A stretch of DNA of 64,000 nucleotides from Faecalibacter sp. LW9 (GCF_034661295.1 NZ_CP141062.1:2976001-3040000), one strand, 5' to 3'; positions 52,501-61,122 are shown, counted from the first letter of the stretch. Notes: generated from the letters alone by a model not told the origin. A program made the numbers and translations.

Positions 52501-53068
52501 AGCGACTGCTGAATTCTATGAAAAATATCCGAACAGTACGTTCTTGGATTTCTTATCCTACCAAATGTTTCCGAAAGTATACGACGAATATTTTAATCAC
52601 ATCAACGAATTTGGTGACGTTTCGCAATTGCCAACGCCTGCTTTCTTCTATCCGATGAAAAAAGGTGAAGAAATTCAAATTAAATTACGTCAAGGGAAAG
52701 TCATTCACGTAAAATTAATCTATGTTTCTAAAGCAGACGACGAAGGAAATCGAACAGTAACTTTTGAATTGAATGGAGGACAACGTACTGTTCGCATCAA
52801 CGATAAAAATGTCAAATCGACAAAAGCTGTTCACGAAAAAGTGACCAATCCTGCTACTCAAATTGGTGCACCTCTACAAGGGAGCTTATCTCAAGTACTG
52901 GTAAAACCGGGAGATCAAGTGGAAGCTGGAGCGCCATTATTCTTCGTAGAAGCGATGAAAATGGAAAGTACAGTGACTTCACCGAAAACAGCAAAAGTAA
53001 AACGTGTCGTTTTAACCGCTGGAACCTTAGTGGATCAAAACGATTTGGTTGTGGAATTAGAAGATTAA
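49598..53068 (+). CDS. pyc: Pyruvate carboxylase
   Basis: A single-chain biotin enzyme of 1156 aa that makes oxaloacetate from pyruvate, bicarbonate and ATP. The biotin carboxylase domain (about 14-470) has KLMVANRGEIAIRV, the ATP-grasp loop AAAGGGGRGMRVV and EVNPRIQVEHTVTEE. The carboxyltransferase barrel (about 540-1000) has FTDTTYRDAHQSL and the metal ligands in ALHTHDTAATQ. The C-terminal biotinyl domain carries FVEAMKMEST with the biotinylated Lys1121. Length and order match the family. It is monocistronic, ends in a strong terminator, and feeds the TCA cycle and gluconeogenesis. Confidence 0.97.
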   Translation: MSQNLLNDAGRSIKKLMVANRGEIAIRVLRAASEMHIRTVAIYTFEDRFSMHRYKADESYQIGTDDQPLKPYLDIEEIIRVAKENQVDAIHPGYGFLSENVQFVRRCNEEGIIFVGPKAEVMDQLGDKIAAKKIAKSIQVPVIEDAILTPEDYDQVDQIAATIGFPIILKAAAGGGGRGMRVVRSKEEVKSAFQEASNEALKAFGDGTIFIEKFIDQPKHIEVQLLADNAGNIVHLHERDCSVQRRFQKVVEIAPAPNLPQQTKDEVHQYALQIAKAVNYNNAGTVEFLVDQNNAVYFIEVNPRIQVEHTVTEEVTGIDIVRSQILIAQGVTLDDPRIHIQSQEDIKVNGFAIQCRITTEDPEHDFKPDYGTLIAYRNAAGFGIRLDEGSAYQGMKISPFFDSMIVKVTASGRTLSGTTQRMLRALSEFRVRGVSTNILFLENVLEHDIFKKGKCTVNFIGDHPELFQIKKMKDSSTKVLKYLADIKVNRHPDVKIYDDAKVFRKPIVPPFDALAPYPKGSKDLLNELGCEAFMQQIRHDKHIHFTDTTYRDAHQSLVATRVRSKDILAAAGGFAQSNPGLFSAEVWGGATFDVALRFLHECPWERLQNLRKAMPNVLLQMLFRGSNAVGYSAYPRNIVQQFIEKSWENGIDIFRIFDSLNNLESMLPAIEFVSKNTQAIAQPSLCYTGDVLRKDNNKYNLTYYTDLAKRLEDAGAHMLAIKDMAGLLKPQAAEVLIPALREAVSVPIALHTHDTAATQIATYLKALDAGIDSIDCSLASFSGTTAQPNLNSMVALLKGAERENTTMNLDALNEHSNYWEIVREMYYPFESDLKSATAEVYENEIPGGQYSNLRQQAEGVGLGDKISTIKKNYANVNTLFGDIVKVTPSSKVVGDMALFMTANELTPEDVLDETKNHSFPASVIGFFKGDLGVPYGGFPEKLRQIVLKNEKEIGEAKAQILPDVDLEQATAEFYEKYPNSTFLDFLSYQMFPKVYDEYFNHINEFGDVSQLPTPAFFYPMKKGEEIQIKLRQGKVIHVKLIYVSKADDEGNRTVTFELNGGQRTVRINDKNVKSTKAVHEKVTNPATQIGAPLQGSLSQVLVKPGDQVEAGAPLFFVEAMKMESTVTSPKTAKVKRVVLTAGTLVDQNDLVVELED

Positions 53069-53083
53069 TACCAATGCATAAAT

Positions 53084-53118
53084 ACAAAAAAGGATGTTCA
53101 AATTGAACATCCTTTTTT
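53084..53118. terminator. Bidirectional terminator after pyruvate carboxylase
   Basis: An almost perfect palindrome (AAAAAAGGATGTTCAA with TTGAACATCCTTTTTT), 3-nt or smaller loop, A- and T-runs on both sides. Confidence 0.9.
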
Positions 53119-53125
53119 GTATGAT

Positions 53126-53728
53126 TTAAAATCCTGTTTTAGATCGTGTTTTTAACCAACCGGTAATACTGTAACGGGGTTGCTTAACAGGTAATACTTC
53201 GTGCGGAATGGTTTTACTATCAAAAATAGCCAATCGGCCAGCAACGAGTAAAACATTTAAAGTTTCTTCGGTTGCATCTTCTTTCGGAAGATATAACGCC
53301 AATTGTCCACCAAATTCATCTTTCAAATCTTCATCATTCAAATAGAAAACCATCGATAATGTACGACAATCATCGTTTTTAAAAGCATCGACGTGACGTT
53401 AGTAGAATGTACCATCCGGATATATTGCATAATGAAATTCTTTTTCTTCAATCCCCATATAACAAGTACGATTCAAGTAGTGGACAAAATCATTCACTTT
53501 AGCGAAAAACATAGCTTCTACTTCATTCGGATGAGCTTCATCAATCCAACGATTTTATCCCTCGTATCGAACGAATAATCTTATCATTGGTCGCATTTCC
53601 AATCGTAGCTTGATGAAAATCGTGAAGATTATTTTGTTGTATTGCGTAATCGCGTAATGCAGTCGTCTATTCTTTAGATAAAAAACTTTCTGAAATGGAA
53701 TACTTCTGATGTAACAAATAATCAATAA
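53126..53728 (-). pseudogene. 2OG-Fe(II) oxygenase (prolyl 4-hydroxylase-like), broken
   Basis: Pieces on the minus strand read in order as IDYLLHQKYSISESFL, then LHDFHQATIGNATNDKIIRS, RWIDEAHPNEVEAMFFAKV, the iron motif RHVDAFKND and the C-terminal FDSKTIPHEVLP with the distal His. Three lesions interrupt it: TAG at 53667-53669, a loss of about two bases near 53555, and TAA at 53399-53401 immediately before RHVDAF. The metal site residues are intact, so decay looks recent. Only the last 75 residues are open. The intact parent would hydroxylate a prolyl residue or small substrate. Confidence 0.85.
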
Positions 53729-54672
53729 ATCAATTCACTTGATAAATAAATCGATCCAAATCCAATAACAAATAATTGATTGATTGTACGCGTCGCCGAT
53801 TGTATTTGATTCAACATTAAGATCCGGTTATGCAAATCATCTGCACGATAATAACCTCCATGATTAAAATTCACCGATGAATTTGCCATTGCGAAATTAT
53901 TATCAAAATTAAATTGTAACCAACGTTTTTTTATATTCCCAATAATGGACAACCCTTCGGTATAGTTTGCAAATTTTCGCTCATTGTACATGTACCAAAC
54001 AAAAGGAGGAAAATTTTCCGATTGCAATTCTTCTTGCCATATATCGCGTAAAATATTCCGTTGATGGATAAACTCCACCTTACGCCCTTTTGGATTAAGC
54101 GTTGCAAATCCCAATCCAGCCCCTAATCCTCCTCCTGCAATATCTACAATATTTCCTACTTTATCATCCGCTATTATAGCACTCGCCACAGAAGTTAATG
54201 CTCCAGCTACAATAGAATAATACACCAAACGGTTGTTGTGATTGTTATTGATATTATCCACATAATAAGCCATCTGTGTTACACGCTCCCCTTCACAATC
54301 AAATTCTGCAGCAACCGCATCCAATTCGGTGAGAGCGATGGTAATTTTACTCTGAATGGCCGATTTTAACTGCAAAACATTTAATTGTGCTTCCACCGAC
54401 TTTTGTTGTTTTAAACGTTCTATTTGATGAACTTCATCCAATGATTCCAAAGCATTGAGAATTAAAATACTTTGATCTGAAAACGTTTCGGATAAACTTC
54501 GATTAGCATAAAGAATAGAATCTGAATTAAAGGACGGTATTTGCTTGCTGTAATTGTAATGAAATGGAGCTTTACAATAACTATTACGAAGCGAAAGAAT
54601 ATTATCATTCATATTTCTCTACCGTTGAGAAACACAAGATGTAAAAAACAGGACAAGAATTAAAAACCTCAT
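53722..54672 (-). pseudogene. Lipoprotein gene interrupted by an in-frame amber codon after its signal peptide
   Basis: From the ATG at 54672 the frame encodes a lipoprotein signal, MRFLILVLFFTSCVSQR, then TAG at 54619-54621, then continues in the same frame (RNMNDNILSLRNSY) for 296 codons to 53722. The body is unrecognised: helical in the first half (LKQQKSVEAQLNVLQLKSAI), with a Gly/Ala-rich hydrophobic stretch GGGLGAGLGFATL near the middle. If translation begins at 54612 the product would be an unexported cytoplasmic protein. The stop is therefore either a null mutation, a sequencing error or a read-through point. Confidence 0.7.
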
Positions 54673-54720
54673 AATCAGAATTAAACTACAAAGTTAGGAT
54701 TTTAGGCGGATATTTGGATA

Positions 54721-55224
54721 ATGGACAATTTTATTTATACCTTGAAGCTTGTGAAAAACAAGAAAAGAATGAGTATTTCAATTAAAGAAACCCAAGAAAT
54801 TGTAAATCAATTACTGCAATTAGATGTAAACAAACAACCAGAATGGGGAATCATGACCCCTCAACACATGGTAGAACACTTAATTGTTTCAATGAAAATG
54901 TCGAACGGCGGATTTATTATTCCATGCCGTACACCTAAGGAAATGATTCCGAAATACAAAGAAATCGTTCTAAATCCAGCGATTGAGATGGAACGTGGAA
55001 TTAAAGCAGGTGGAATGGACGGTTTATTGGATTTAAGATATCCTTCAATGCAAACTGCCATCGAAAAATTAGCTTCCGAAATTGAGAAATTCCATACCTA
55101 TTTCCAAGAAAATCCGGGCGCATTAGTGATGAATCCTGTCGTAGATGAAATTGGCTACGAAGATTGGATCATCTTCCATAACAAACATTTTAAACACCAT
55201 TTTACCCAATTTGGTTTAGCATAA
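54721..55224 (+). CDS. DUF1569 / DinB-like four-helix protein
   Basis: 167 aa from the first ATG, or 151 aa from the ATG at 54769 (MSISIKETQE), which aligns better with relatives. The fold signature is visible as GIMTPQHMVEHLIVSMKM near the middle of helix 2 and WIIFHNKHFKHHFTQFGL at the end; the His residues in these two helices would bind a metal as in DinB/YfiT proteins. The family includes thiol transferases and many proteins of unknown role. It ends in a terminator shared with the convergent DUF3667 gene. Confidence 0.8.
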   Translation: MDNFIYTLKLVKNKKRMSISIKETQEIVNQLLQLDVNKQPEWGIMTPQHMVEHLIVSMKMSNGGFIIPCRTPKEMIPKYKEIVLNPAIEMERGIKAGGMDGLLDLRYPSMQTAIEKLASEIEKFHTYFQENPGALVMNPVVDEIGYEDWIIFHNKHFKHHFTQFGLA

Positions 55225-55229
55225 TATGT

Positions 55230-55259
55230 AAATCCGAAAGTGAATCTTTCGGATTTTTT
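55230..55259. terminator. Bidirectional terminator
   Basis: AAATCCGAAAG and CTTTCGGATTT, 11-bp stem with a 5-nt loop and a T-run; it overlaps the stop codon of the DUF3667 gene. Confidence 0.85.
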
Positions 55260-56205
55260 AATGAGTTACTTTGATTGAAAACACAGTCATTGCAATTAAT
55301 AATGCGAAAAAACAAACGGTCGATAAGGTTAAAATCAATGTTCCTTTTGTAAATACGATAAACCAACTTTGTTGATAAACACGTTTCAAAGCCAACCAGA
55401 AGTAAATAATGATATAAGCGATGGCGATATAATCGACAATATCAAAGACAAACATCCATACATCTCCTACAGGAGTTTTCATAATGGAATCATTAAAATA
55501 ACTCTCGAGGGTTGAAAACATACTAACCAATAAAATCATGGAAAAAAAATGCAATGTAAATATCCCATGTGCATAATAATACCATCGCTGTTTCGAATGA
55601 AATAGCCACAGGATAAAAGCAAATAAAGGAAGAAAAATAAATATAGCGCGCGGTAAATTATGAATAAATGAATCGATTATACGATCTGCGATTTGTTCTT
55701 TATTAAAGCCTCTATCATGCATTTCGATGTATTTTTCAGCCAATGGCTTATAAATCAATCGATCGCTAAACGTTAGATGACGTGTTTTAGAATCTACTTG
55801 GTACAATTCCTCTTTCAAAAATGTTGCAAAATCCTCCTCCTCATTCGTACCCGAAAAATTGATGCTGATGGATTCTTTATGATGCACAAAAGAACCTACA
55901 AGGGGAGGAATAAAAAATGCTAAAAAACTAATAAAGATATAGAGTTTAACAGGCGAAACATATCGCATCCTTTTGCCCTTCAAATAAATGTTCGTGAGCT
56001 GTCCCGGAGAGCAAATCAAGATTTTGAAGGTATCCCAAAACTGACCGTCATAATGGGTAAAATCCTCAATAAAATGTTGGATCAAATAATGATAAGGTGC
56101 ATTATTTTCTATGTTTTCTTGACCACAATGCGAACAAAATCGGTCCGGAACAGTTTCGCCACAATTCAAGCAGTCCTTTGCTGCTCTTAATTTTGGATGA
56201 CTCAT
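55258..56205 (-). CDS. DUF3667 membrane protein with N-terminal zinc ribbon
   Basis: 315 aa. A CLNCGETVPDRFCSHCGQE zinc ribbon (four Cys) near residue 17 is followed by the DUF3667 signature FIEDFTHYDGQFWDTFKILI and SPGQLTNIYLKGKRMRYVSP. Four or five membrane segments come after (LYIFISFLAFFIPPLVGSF, then AIFIFLPLFAFILWLF and others). The family is common in Bacteroidota and has no established function. The zinc ribbon should face the cytoplasm. Single gene with its own promoter region. Confidence 0.9.
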   Translation of the reverse strand: MSHPKLRAAKDCLNCGETVPDRFCSHCGQENIENNAPYHYLIQHFIEDFTHYDGQFWDTFKILICSPGQLTNIYLKGKRMRYVSPVKLYIFISFLAFFIPPLVGSFVHHKESISINFSGTNEEEDFATFLKEELYQVDSKTRHLTFSDRLIYKPLAEKYIEMHDRGFNKEQIADRIIDSFIHNLPRAIFIFLPLFAFILWLFHSKQRWYYYAHGIFTLHFFSMILLVSMFSTLESYFNDSIMKTPVGDVWMFVFDIVDYIAIAYIIIYFWLALKRVYQQSWFIVFTKGTLILTLSTVCFFALLIAMTVFSIKVTH

Positions 56206-56384
56206 AAGCTCGTGCGTTAATTCATGCTACGAATTTATACATTTTTATGCGGAATTGCGAATACTTAAATATTTTAATTAATTAAATATCAATACTTTAC
56301 TTGTATACCTGCAGATTTCACAATTATCGAGGATAATAATTGCGAGACATGAATTAATTTTGACTAATCAATAAAATAAAACGA

Positions 56385-57224
56385 ATGAAAAATTTTAAAT
56401 TAAATAACGGAATTGAAATTCCAGCCATTGGATTTGGGACTTGGCAAATTGAAGAAGGAGAAAATGCTTACAATGCTGTAAAAACTGCAATCGAAAAAGG
56501 ATATACTCACATTGATACAGCAGCTGTCTATGGAAATGAAGTGAGCGTTGGTAAAGCCATTAAAGATTCGGGTGTGGCACGTGAAGATCTATTTGTGACA
56601 ACGAAGTTATGGAACGATATGCGTGGTGAAGAAAATGCAAAAAAAGCATTTGAAGAATCCATCACAAAATTAGGATTGGAATATGTTGATTTATACCTTT
56701 TACATTGGCCTGCGAATGCAACACAATTCCCTGAAAATTGGAAAGAAATCAATGCTGCCTCTTGGAAAGCTTTAGAAGAATTACAAGCGGAAGGAAAAAT
56801 CAAAGCCATTGGAGTAAGTAACTTTATGGTAAAACATTTAGAAGCCTTATTAGAAACGGCTAAGGTAATTCCTGCGGTCAACCAAATTGAATTCCACCCA
56901 GGATATACACAAGAAGAGGTGGTTGAATTATGTAAAGCCAACAATATCTTAGTGCAAGCATGGTCTCCACTTGGTTCTGGTCGTATCTTACAGAATGAAA
57001 CCGTAAAAGCGATTGCAGCAAATCATGAAGTTTCTGTAGGTCAAGTGTGTATCCAATTTGCCATACAGCAAGGGGTTTTACCTTTACCAAAATCGGAGAA
57101 TCCAATAAATATTGAAAATAATTTAAACACTAATTTTGAATTAAGTTCAGAAGAAATTGAGCAATTAACGACATTAAAAGAAAATGGATTTTCTGGGCTT
57201 GTTCCAGATGAAGTGGCATTTTAA
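56385..57224 (+). CDS. Aldo/keto reductase
   Basis: 279 aa TIM-barrel reductase using NADPH. Catalytic residues are visible in order: Asp and Tyr in HIDTAAVYGNE, Lys in FVTTKLWND, and His in LYLLHWPANA. The cofactor-binding region near the C-terminus is LPLPKSENPINIENNLN. GVSNFMVKHLE and VNQIEFHPGY are also characteristic. Related flavobacterial and Bacillus enzymes reduce methylglyoxal and other aldehydes; the substrate here is not fixed. It is monocistronic, with a terminator directly after the stop codon. Confidence 0.95.
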   Translation: MKNFKLNNGIEIPAIGFGTWQIEEGENAYNAVKTAIEKGYTHIDTAAVYGNEVSVGKAIKDSGVAREDLFVTTKLWNDMRGEENAKKAFEESITKLGLEYVDLYLLHWPANATQFPENWKEINAASWKALEELQAEGKIKAIGVSNFMVKHLEALLETAKVIPAVNQIEFHPGYTQEEVVELCKANNILVQAWSPLGSGRILQNETVKAIAANHEVSVGQVCIQFAIQQGVLPLPKSENPINIENNLNTNFELSSEEIEQLTTLKENGFSGLVPDEVAF

Positions 57225-57231
57225 TGAAAAC

Positions 57232-57259
57232 AAAATGCTTCTAAAATGAAGCATTTTTT
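57232..57259 (+). terminator. Terminator after the aldo/keto reductase
   Basis: AAAATGCTTC and GAAGCATTTT form a 10-bp stem with a 6-nt loop, followed by Ts. Confidence 0.85.
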
Positions 57260-57288
57260 CTTTAAAATCCTATATTTGCAATCATTTT

Positions 57289-57361
57289 AGCCCCATAGTT
57301 TAATTGAATAAAATGTCAGATTCCGGTTCTGTTGATACGGGTTTGAATCCCGTTGGGGTTA
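57289..57361 (+). tRNA. tRNA-Arg(CCG)
   Basis: 73 nt. The acceptor AGCCCCA pairs with TGGGGTT (with one G-U), discriminator A. The T-arm ACGGG-TTTGAAT-CCCGT is perfect. The anticodon loop TTCCGGT gives CCG; the stem has a T-T mismatch at its outer pair. The D-arm is AT-rich and weak. A -7 box TATATTTG ends 12 bp upstream, so the gene has its own promoter. CCA is not encoded. Confidence 0.8.
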
Positions 57362-57448
57362 TTTTTTACCATTTTTTATTTTTTACTCTTCTTATTGTGT
57401 TGATTAATAATTTTTTAATTAATTTTAGATTATTACACAATAATCAAT

Positions 57449-58753
57449 ATGAAGAAATAATTACTTTCGCTTTTTGCTATAGTAACTATGGCAACATCTT
57501 TTGGTCAAATTTATTAAACTCAAAATGCAGGAATTCCAATGGCTTCAGCTGGTGTTCGTGATTTCTCAATCGTAGATGCACAAACAAGTTGAGTGACATT
57601 TTATGATGGATCAGGTGGTGGAACTTATCCACGTTATGGTGGTTCAAACTGGTCAACAAATTTAGTTTCTGCATTACCTACAACAGCATTAATTTCTGAT
57701 GTGCAAGGAATTAATAGCACAACTGCTTATATTGTAACTACACCAACAGGATCTAATGGAGCAGCAAACGGTTTATGGAAAACTGAAAATAGTGGACAAG
57801 CATGGACAAAAGTTCAAGGAGTGTTCGGAAATCAATCCTTTGGAAATATTGTATACATGTGGCCTAATGGAACTGGAATAGCCATTGGTGATCCAGTAAA
57901 TAACCGTTATAAAATGTATAAAACGACAGATGGAGGTACAACTTGGAGCACTTTAACAACTGCACCAACTCCATTAACATCAAGTGAATATGGATATGTT
58001 GGAGGTAAAGTTGTATTTGAGAATCATATTTGGTTAACTCCAAATACGGGTCGTATCTTACAATCATCTGACTATGGTGTAACTTGGAATTCTTATTCTG
58101 CTCCAATTGATGATTTCGCAGGAGAAGATTCATGTGGTTCAATGAGTTTCTCAAGTCCAACATATGGTTTATTGGTGGATAATTTCTCTTTCTTATGGTA
58201 TACAGAAGTTTCTGGTAGAAACTGGGATATTAAAGATGCAGTAAACTATTTTGATGGAGATGTAAAACATGTTCCTGGAACTGCAAATACATTTGTAACT
58301 ACAGGAATATCTCAAACATCTAGTTTAGGTTTTGGTACAGCATATAGCCATGATGGTGGTAATACTTGGACGCAATTAGATTCAGATGAACAACGTGGTA
58401 CAATCGGTGTAAAAGATTGTTCTACAATGTACGTTGGACAATTTACAAGTAGTGAACAAGGTGCTGGTGGAATTTTAAAACTAGCGAATCCAATCCCTGG
58501 GTGTGAAAACTTAGGTTTAAATCCAGTAGCAACAAATAAAGTGGAATTAAAAGCTGTTGTTTCGAATCAAACATTAAATGTTGTTTCTAACAAAGAAATT
58601 AAAGAAGTTTTAGTTGTTGATATGACAGGTAAATCAGTAACAAAATCAGATAAAGTTTCTGTAAATGTTGCTCAATTAACTCCAGGTACTTATGTGGCAC
58701 GTGTTGCTTATACAGATGGTGCTTTTGATACAGTTAAATTTGTTGTAAAATAA
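57449..58753 (+). pseudogene. T9SS-secreted beta-propeller (BNR/sialidase-like) protein with three nonsense codons at its 5' end
   Basis: The frame starts ATG-AAG-AAA at 57449 and would encode a signal peptide (LLSLFAIVTMATSFGQ) but is interrupted by TAA at codon 4 (57458), TAA at codon 23 (57515) and TGA at codon 48 (57590). From there 386 codons are open: BNR-like repeats (YKTTDGGTTWSTL, SSDYGVTWNSY, SHDGGNTWTQL) and a type A type IX sorting domain at the C-terminus (VVSNKEIKEVLVVDMTGK, LTPGTYVARV). Each stop is one substitution from a fitting sense codon (AAA, CAA, TGG). Without the signal peptide it cannot be exported. Confidence 0.85.
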
Positions 58754-58775
58754 TTACACATTCATTTTATATAAG

Positions 58776-58804
58776 AGGGCAAAGTAAAACTTTGCCCTTT
58801 TTTT
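58776..58804 (+). terminator. Terminator after the T9SS propeller gene
   Basis: AGGGCAAAG and CTTTGCCCT, 9-bp stem with a 5-nt loop, then Ts. Confidence 0.85.
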
Positions 58805-58861
58805 ATTCAAAATCGAATTTTCCGTTGAATTAATAAATACATTTGCACAAAAATTAATTCA

Positions 58862-59629
58862 TTGGAAATCGAAATTATTGCACTGCTCTGCTCTATTGCA
58901 TTCTGTGCAGGCTTTGTAGATTCTATTGTAGGTGGAGGTGGACTTATCCAAACCCCTTTATCCCTTGCAACACTTCCACAACTTCCCGTATCCACGGTAA
59001 TTGGAACATTAAAAATACCCGCTTTCTTCGGTACAGCATTAGCTACATCTCAATATTTAAAGTCCATTAAAATTCAATGGAAATTATTCGGGATTATGGC
59101 TGTCGTTGCTTTTATTTCAGCTTATTTGGGATCCAAATTATTAACCATAATGGATAATGATTTTATGAAACCCTTATTATTCGTTGTTTTAATTCTCCTT
59201 TTTATCTATACCGTATTTAAAAAAGATTTTGGACAAGCTAAATCAAGATCCATTACCTTCAAAAACAGCGTTATCAAAGGAATTCTTATTGCATTTGCTG
59301 TCGGCATGTATGATGGATTTATTGGTCCAGCTACAGGAACATTTTTTATTGTTGCATTTGTGTCCATGTTGCGAATGGATTTTCTACAAGCATCTGCTAC
59401 TGCCAAATTAGTCAATTTAGCGACCAATTTTGGATCCATTTGTTTGTTTCTTGTAACAGGTAAAATCATTTGGGCAATTGCTATTCCAATGGCAATTTTT
59501 AATGGGCTTGGTGGTTATATCGGAGCTAAATTTGCGATGAATAAAGGAAATCAGTTTATTCGTTATATCTTTATGGGGATTATTTTATTATCCATAGCAC
59601 GATTTGGTTATGAAGTGTTTACCTCTTAA
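58862..59629 (+). CDS. TSUP (TauE/SafE) family permease
   Basis: 255 aa, seven or eight hydrophobic segments with the two family repeats: FVDSIVGGGGLIQTPLSL near residue 20 and MYDGFIGPATGTFFIVAF near 150. This is the YfcA-like branch of sulfite/anion exporters. The only start in frame is TTG at 58862; a TACATTTG box 30 bp upstream would give a very short leader. The gene overlaps the following one by about 20-26 nt. It is distinct from the TauE gene of the sulfur island and its substrate is unknown. Confidence 0.88.
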   Translation: MEIEIIALLCSIAFCAGFVDSIVGGGGLIQTPLSLATLPQLPVSTVIGTLKIPAFFGTALATSQYLKSIKIQWKLFGIMAVVAFISAYLGSKLLTIMDNDFMKPLLFVVLILLFIYTVFKKDFGQAKSRSITFKNSVIKGILIAFAVGMYDGFIGPATGTFFIVAFVSMLRMDFLQASATAKLVNLATNFGSICLFLVTGKIIWAIAIPMAIFNGLGGYIGAKFAMNKGNQFIRYIFMGIILLSIARFGYEVFTS

Positions 59630-60401
59630 ATTTTTTATTTTTATCCTCCTTCAGAGTCATTTTATATTTGCTCAATATGTACTAAGTGACTCTATTGCAT
59701 TAAAAGGATCCCATTTTTCTCATCTTCAATCCAATGCCATAGGGGATGTTTTTTTAATTGCAGACGATCAGCAGCTGTTAAAAATTGACCAGCATAAAAA
59801 ATTAAAAACCTATCCGCTAAAAAAATTAGTCAGTCAATTGGATACACATCTAAGTTTACGAACAGCGGTAGGGTACAATTTTCAAGAAATAGAATTTTTG
59901 GATGATCAATTAAATCCAATCCAAGATCGAATTTACTTTAACCAATATCAAATCTATCCATCGGCTGTAATAATTGCCGACAGCCAACTCTTATGGTATT
60001 TTGATCCGATTGAACAACGTTTAATTCAGTGGAATTATCAATTGAAAACAACCATCAGTAAATCAAACATGCTATTTTTTAAAGATGGGGATACGACCAT
60101 AACAGATATCTACGCCATCAAAAATAGCATCTTTTTAAAAAGCCAAAATTGGATGTATGAATATGATGTCTTTGGAAATTTTAAGTCCGAAATTCCATTA
60201 AAACCTCATTTGAAACACGTATTTAGAGATGATTTCATTCATCTTTTAGATGAACAAAATTTAACGTCTATCAATTTGTTAACGAAAAATATTTCCACTA
60301 TGGATAATTTTTTTAATGGAAAAGATTTTACTATGAGTAATGACCAACTTTTTGTGATAAAGAATAAGGGGTTGTATATTTACACCCGAATAAAGAAATA
60401 G
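59610..60401 (+). CDS. Secreted protein with beta-propeller-like composition, hypothetical
   Basis: About 263 aa. A signal peptide (LPLKFFIFILLQSHFIFAQ) is followed by repeated short strands with Asp/Gln-rich turns (IGDVFLIADDQQLLKID, then DSQLLWYFDPIEQRLIQW), as in periplasmic propeller proteins. No family recognised. The ATG at 59610 gives the better signal peptide than 59604. The start lies inside the TSUP gene and the stop is 4 bp before the kinase gene, so the three are one operon. No catalytic motif. Confidence 0.7.
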   Translation: MKCLPLKFFIFILLQSHFIFAQYVLSDSIALKGSHFSHLQSNAIGDVFLIADDQQLLKIDQHKKLKTYPLKKLVSQLDTHLSLRTAVGYNFQEIEFLDDQLNPIQDRIYFNQYQIYPSAVIIADSQLLWYFDPIEQRLIQWNYQLKTTISKSNMLFFKDGDTTITDIYAIKNSIFLKSQNWMYEYDVFGNFKSEIPLKPHLKHVFRDDFIHLLDEQNLTSINLLTKNISTMDNFFNGKDFTMSNDQLFVIKNKGLYIYTRIKK

Positions 60402-60405
60402 AAAA

Positions 60406-61026
60406 ATGCATATCGCCATCGCCGGAAATATTGGAGCAGGTAAAACTACTCTTACGAAACTTTTAGCAAAGCAATATAACTGGACAGCTCAGTTTGAAGA
60501 AGTTGATCATAACCCTTATCTTGATGATTTTTATAATGATATGGAGAAATGGGCGTTTAACCTACAGATTTACTTCTTAGGAAGCCGTTTCAACCAAGTA
60601 AAAGAAATTAGAGAAAGTGGGAAAGACATTATTCAGGATCGTACGATTTATGAAGATGCACACATTTTCGCGAGCAATCTGAACGATATGGGACTACTGT
60701 CTACTCGTGATTACAACAACTATTTACGCGTATTCAATTTAATGACAACATTCGTAGAAGCTCCAGATTTATTAATTTATTTAAAAGCATCTATTCCTAC
60801 ACTTGTAAAACAAATCCAAAAACGTGGACGTGATTATGAGAATTCAATCAGTATTGATTATTTAAGCCGTTTAAATGATAAATACGATAAATGGACTTCT
60901 AACTATACAGAAGGTCGTATCCTTGTGATTGATGTAGATGAATTAGACTTTGTAGAAAATAAAGAAGACTTAGGTTACATCTTTGATCGCATCGAAGGTG
61001 AAATCAATGGTTTATTCAAAGGATAA
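60406..61026 (+). CDS. Deoxynucleoside kinase
   Basis: 206 aa. P-loop GNIGAGKTTL near residue 7; the substrate-binding EEVDHNPYLDDFYND; the DRS-like motif appears as DRTIYEDAHIFA; the LID region is KRGRDYENSISIDYL. These are the features of the dCK/dGK family, which phosphorylates deoxynucleosides for salvage. Single-gene forms in Bacteroidota often act on dA or dG; specificity cannot be read here. It follows the secreted protein gene at 4 bp and ends in a UUCG-loop terminator. Confidence 0.93.
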   Translation: MHIAIAGNIGAGKTTLTKLLAKQYNWTAQFEEVDHNPYLDDFYNDMEKWAFNLQIYFLGSRFNQVKEIRESGKDIIQDRTIYEDAHIFASNLNDMGLLSTRDYNNYLRVFNLMTTFVEAPDLLIYLKASIPTLVKQIQKRGRDYENSISIDYLSRLNDKYDKWTSNYTEGRILVIDVDELDFVENKEDLGYIFDRIEGEINGLFKG

Positions 61027-61054
61027 AAGATAAAATTAATTACTATATCTTTGT

Positions 61055-61087
61055 AGGCTTGTTTCTTCGGAAACAAGCCTTTTTTTC
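61055..61087 (+). terminator. UUCG-tetraloop terminator
   Basis: AGGCTTGTTTC-TTCG-GAAACAAGCCT, 11-bp stem, then seven Ts. A -7-like TATCTTTG at 61046 sits directly before the stem. Confidence 0.9.
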
Positions 61088-61122
61088 GGGAAACTATTTA
61101 ACTATTTATATTTACTATTTTT

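Noticed and set aside
53126-58753. Stop-codon reassignment to explain repeated in-frame stops
   Set aside because: TAA, TAG and TGA all end normal genes throughout the window, and the broken genes also contain a true frameshift.
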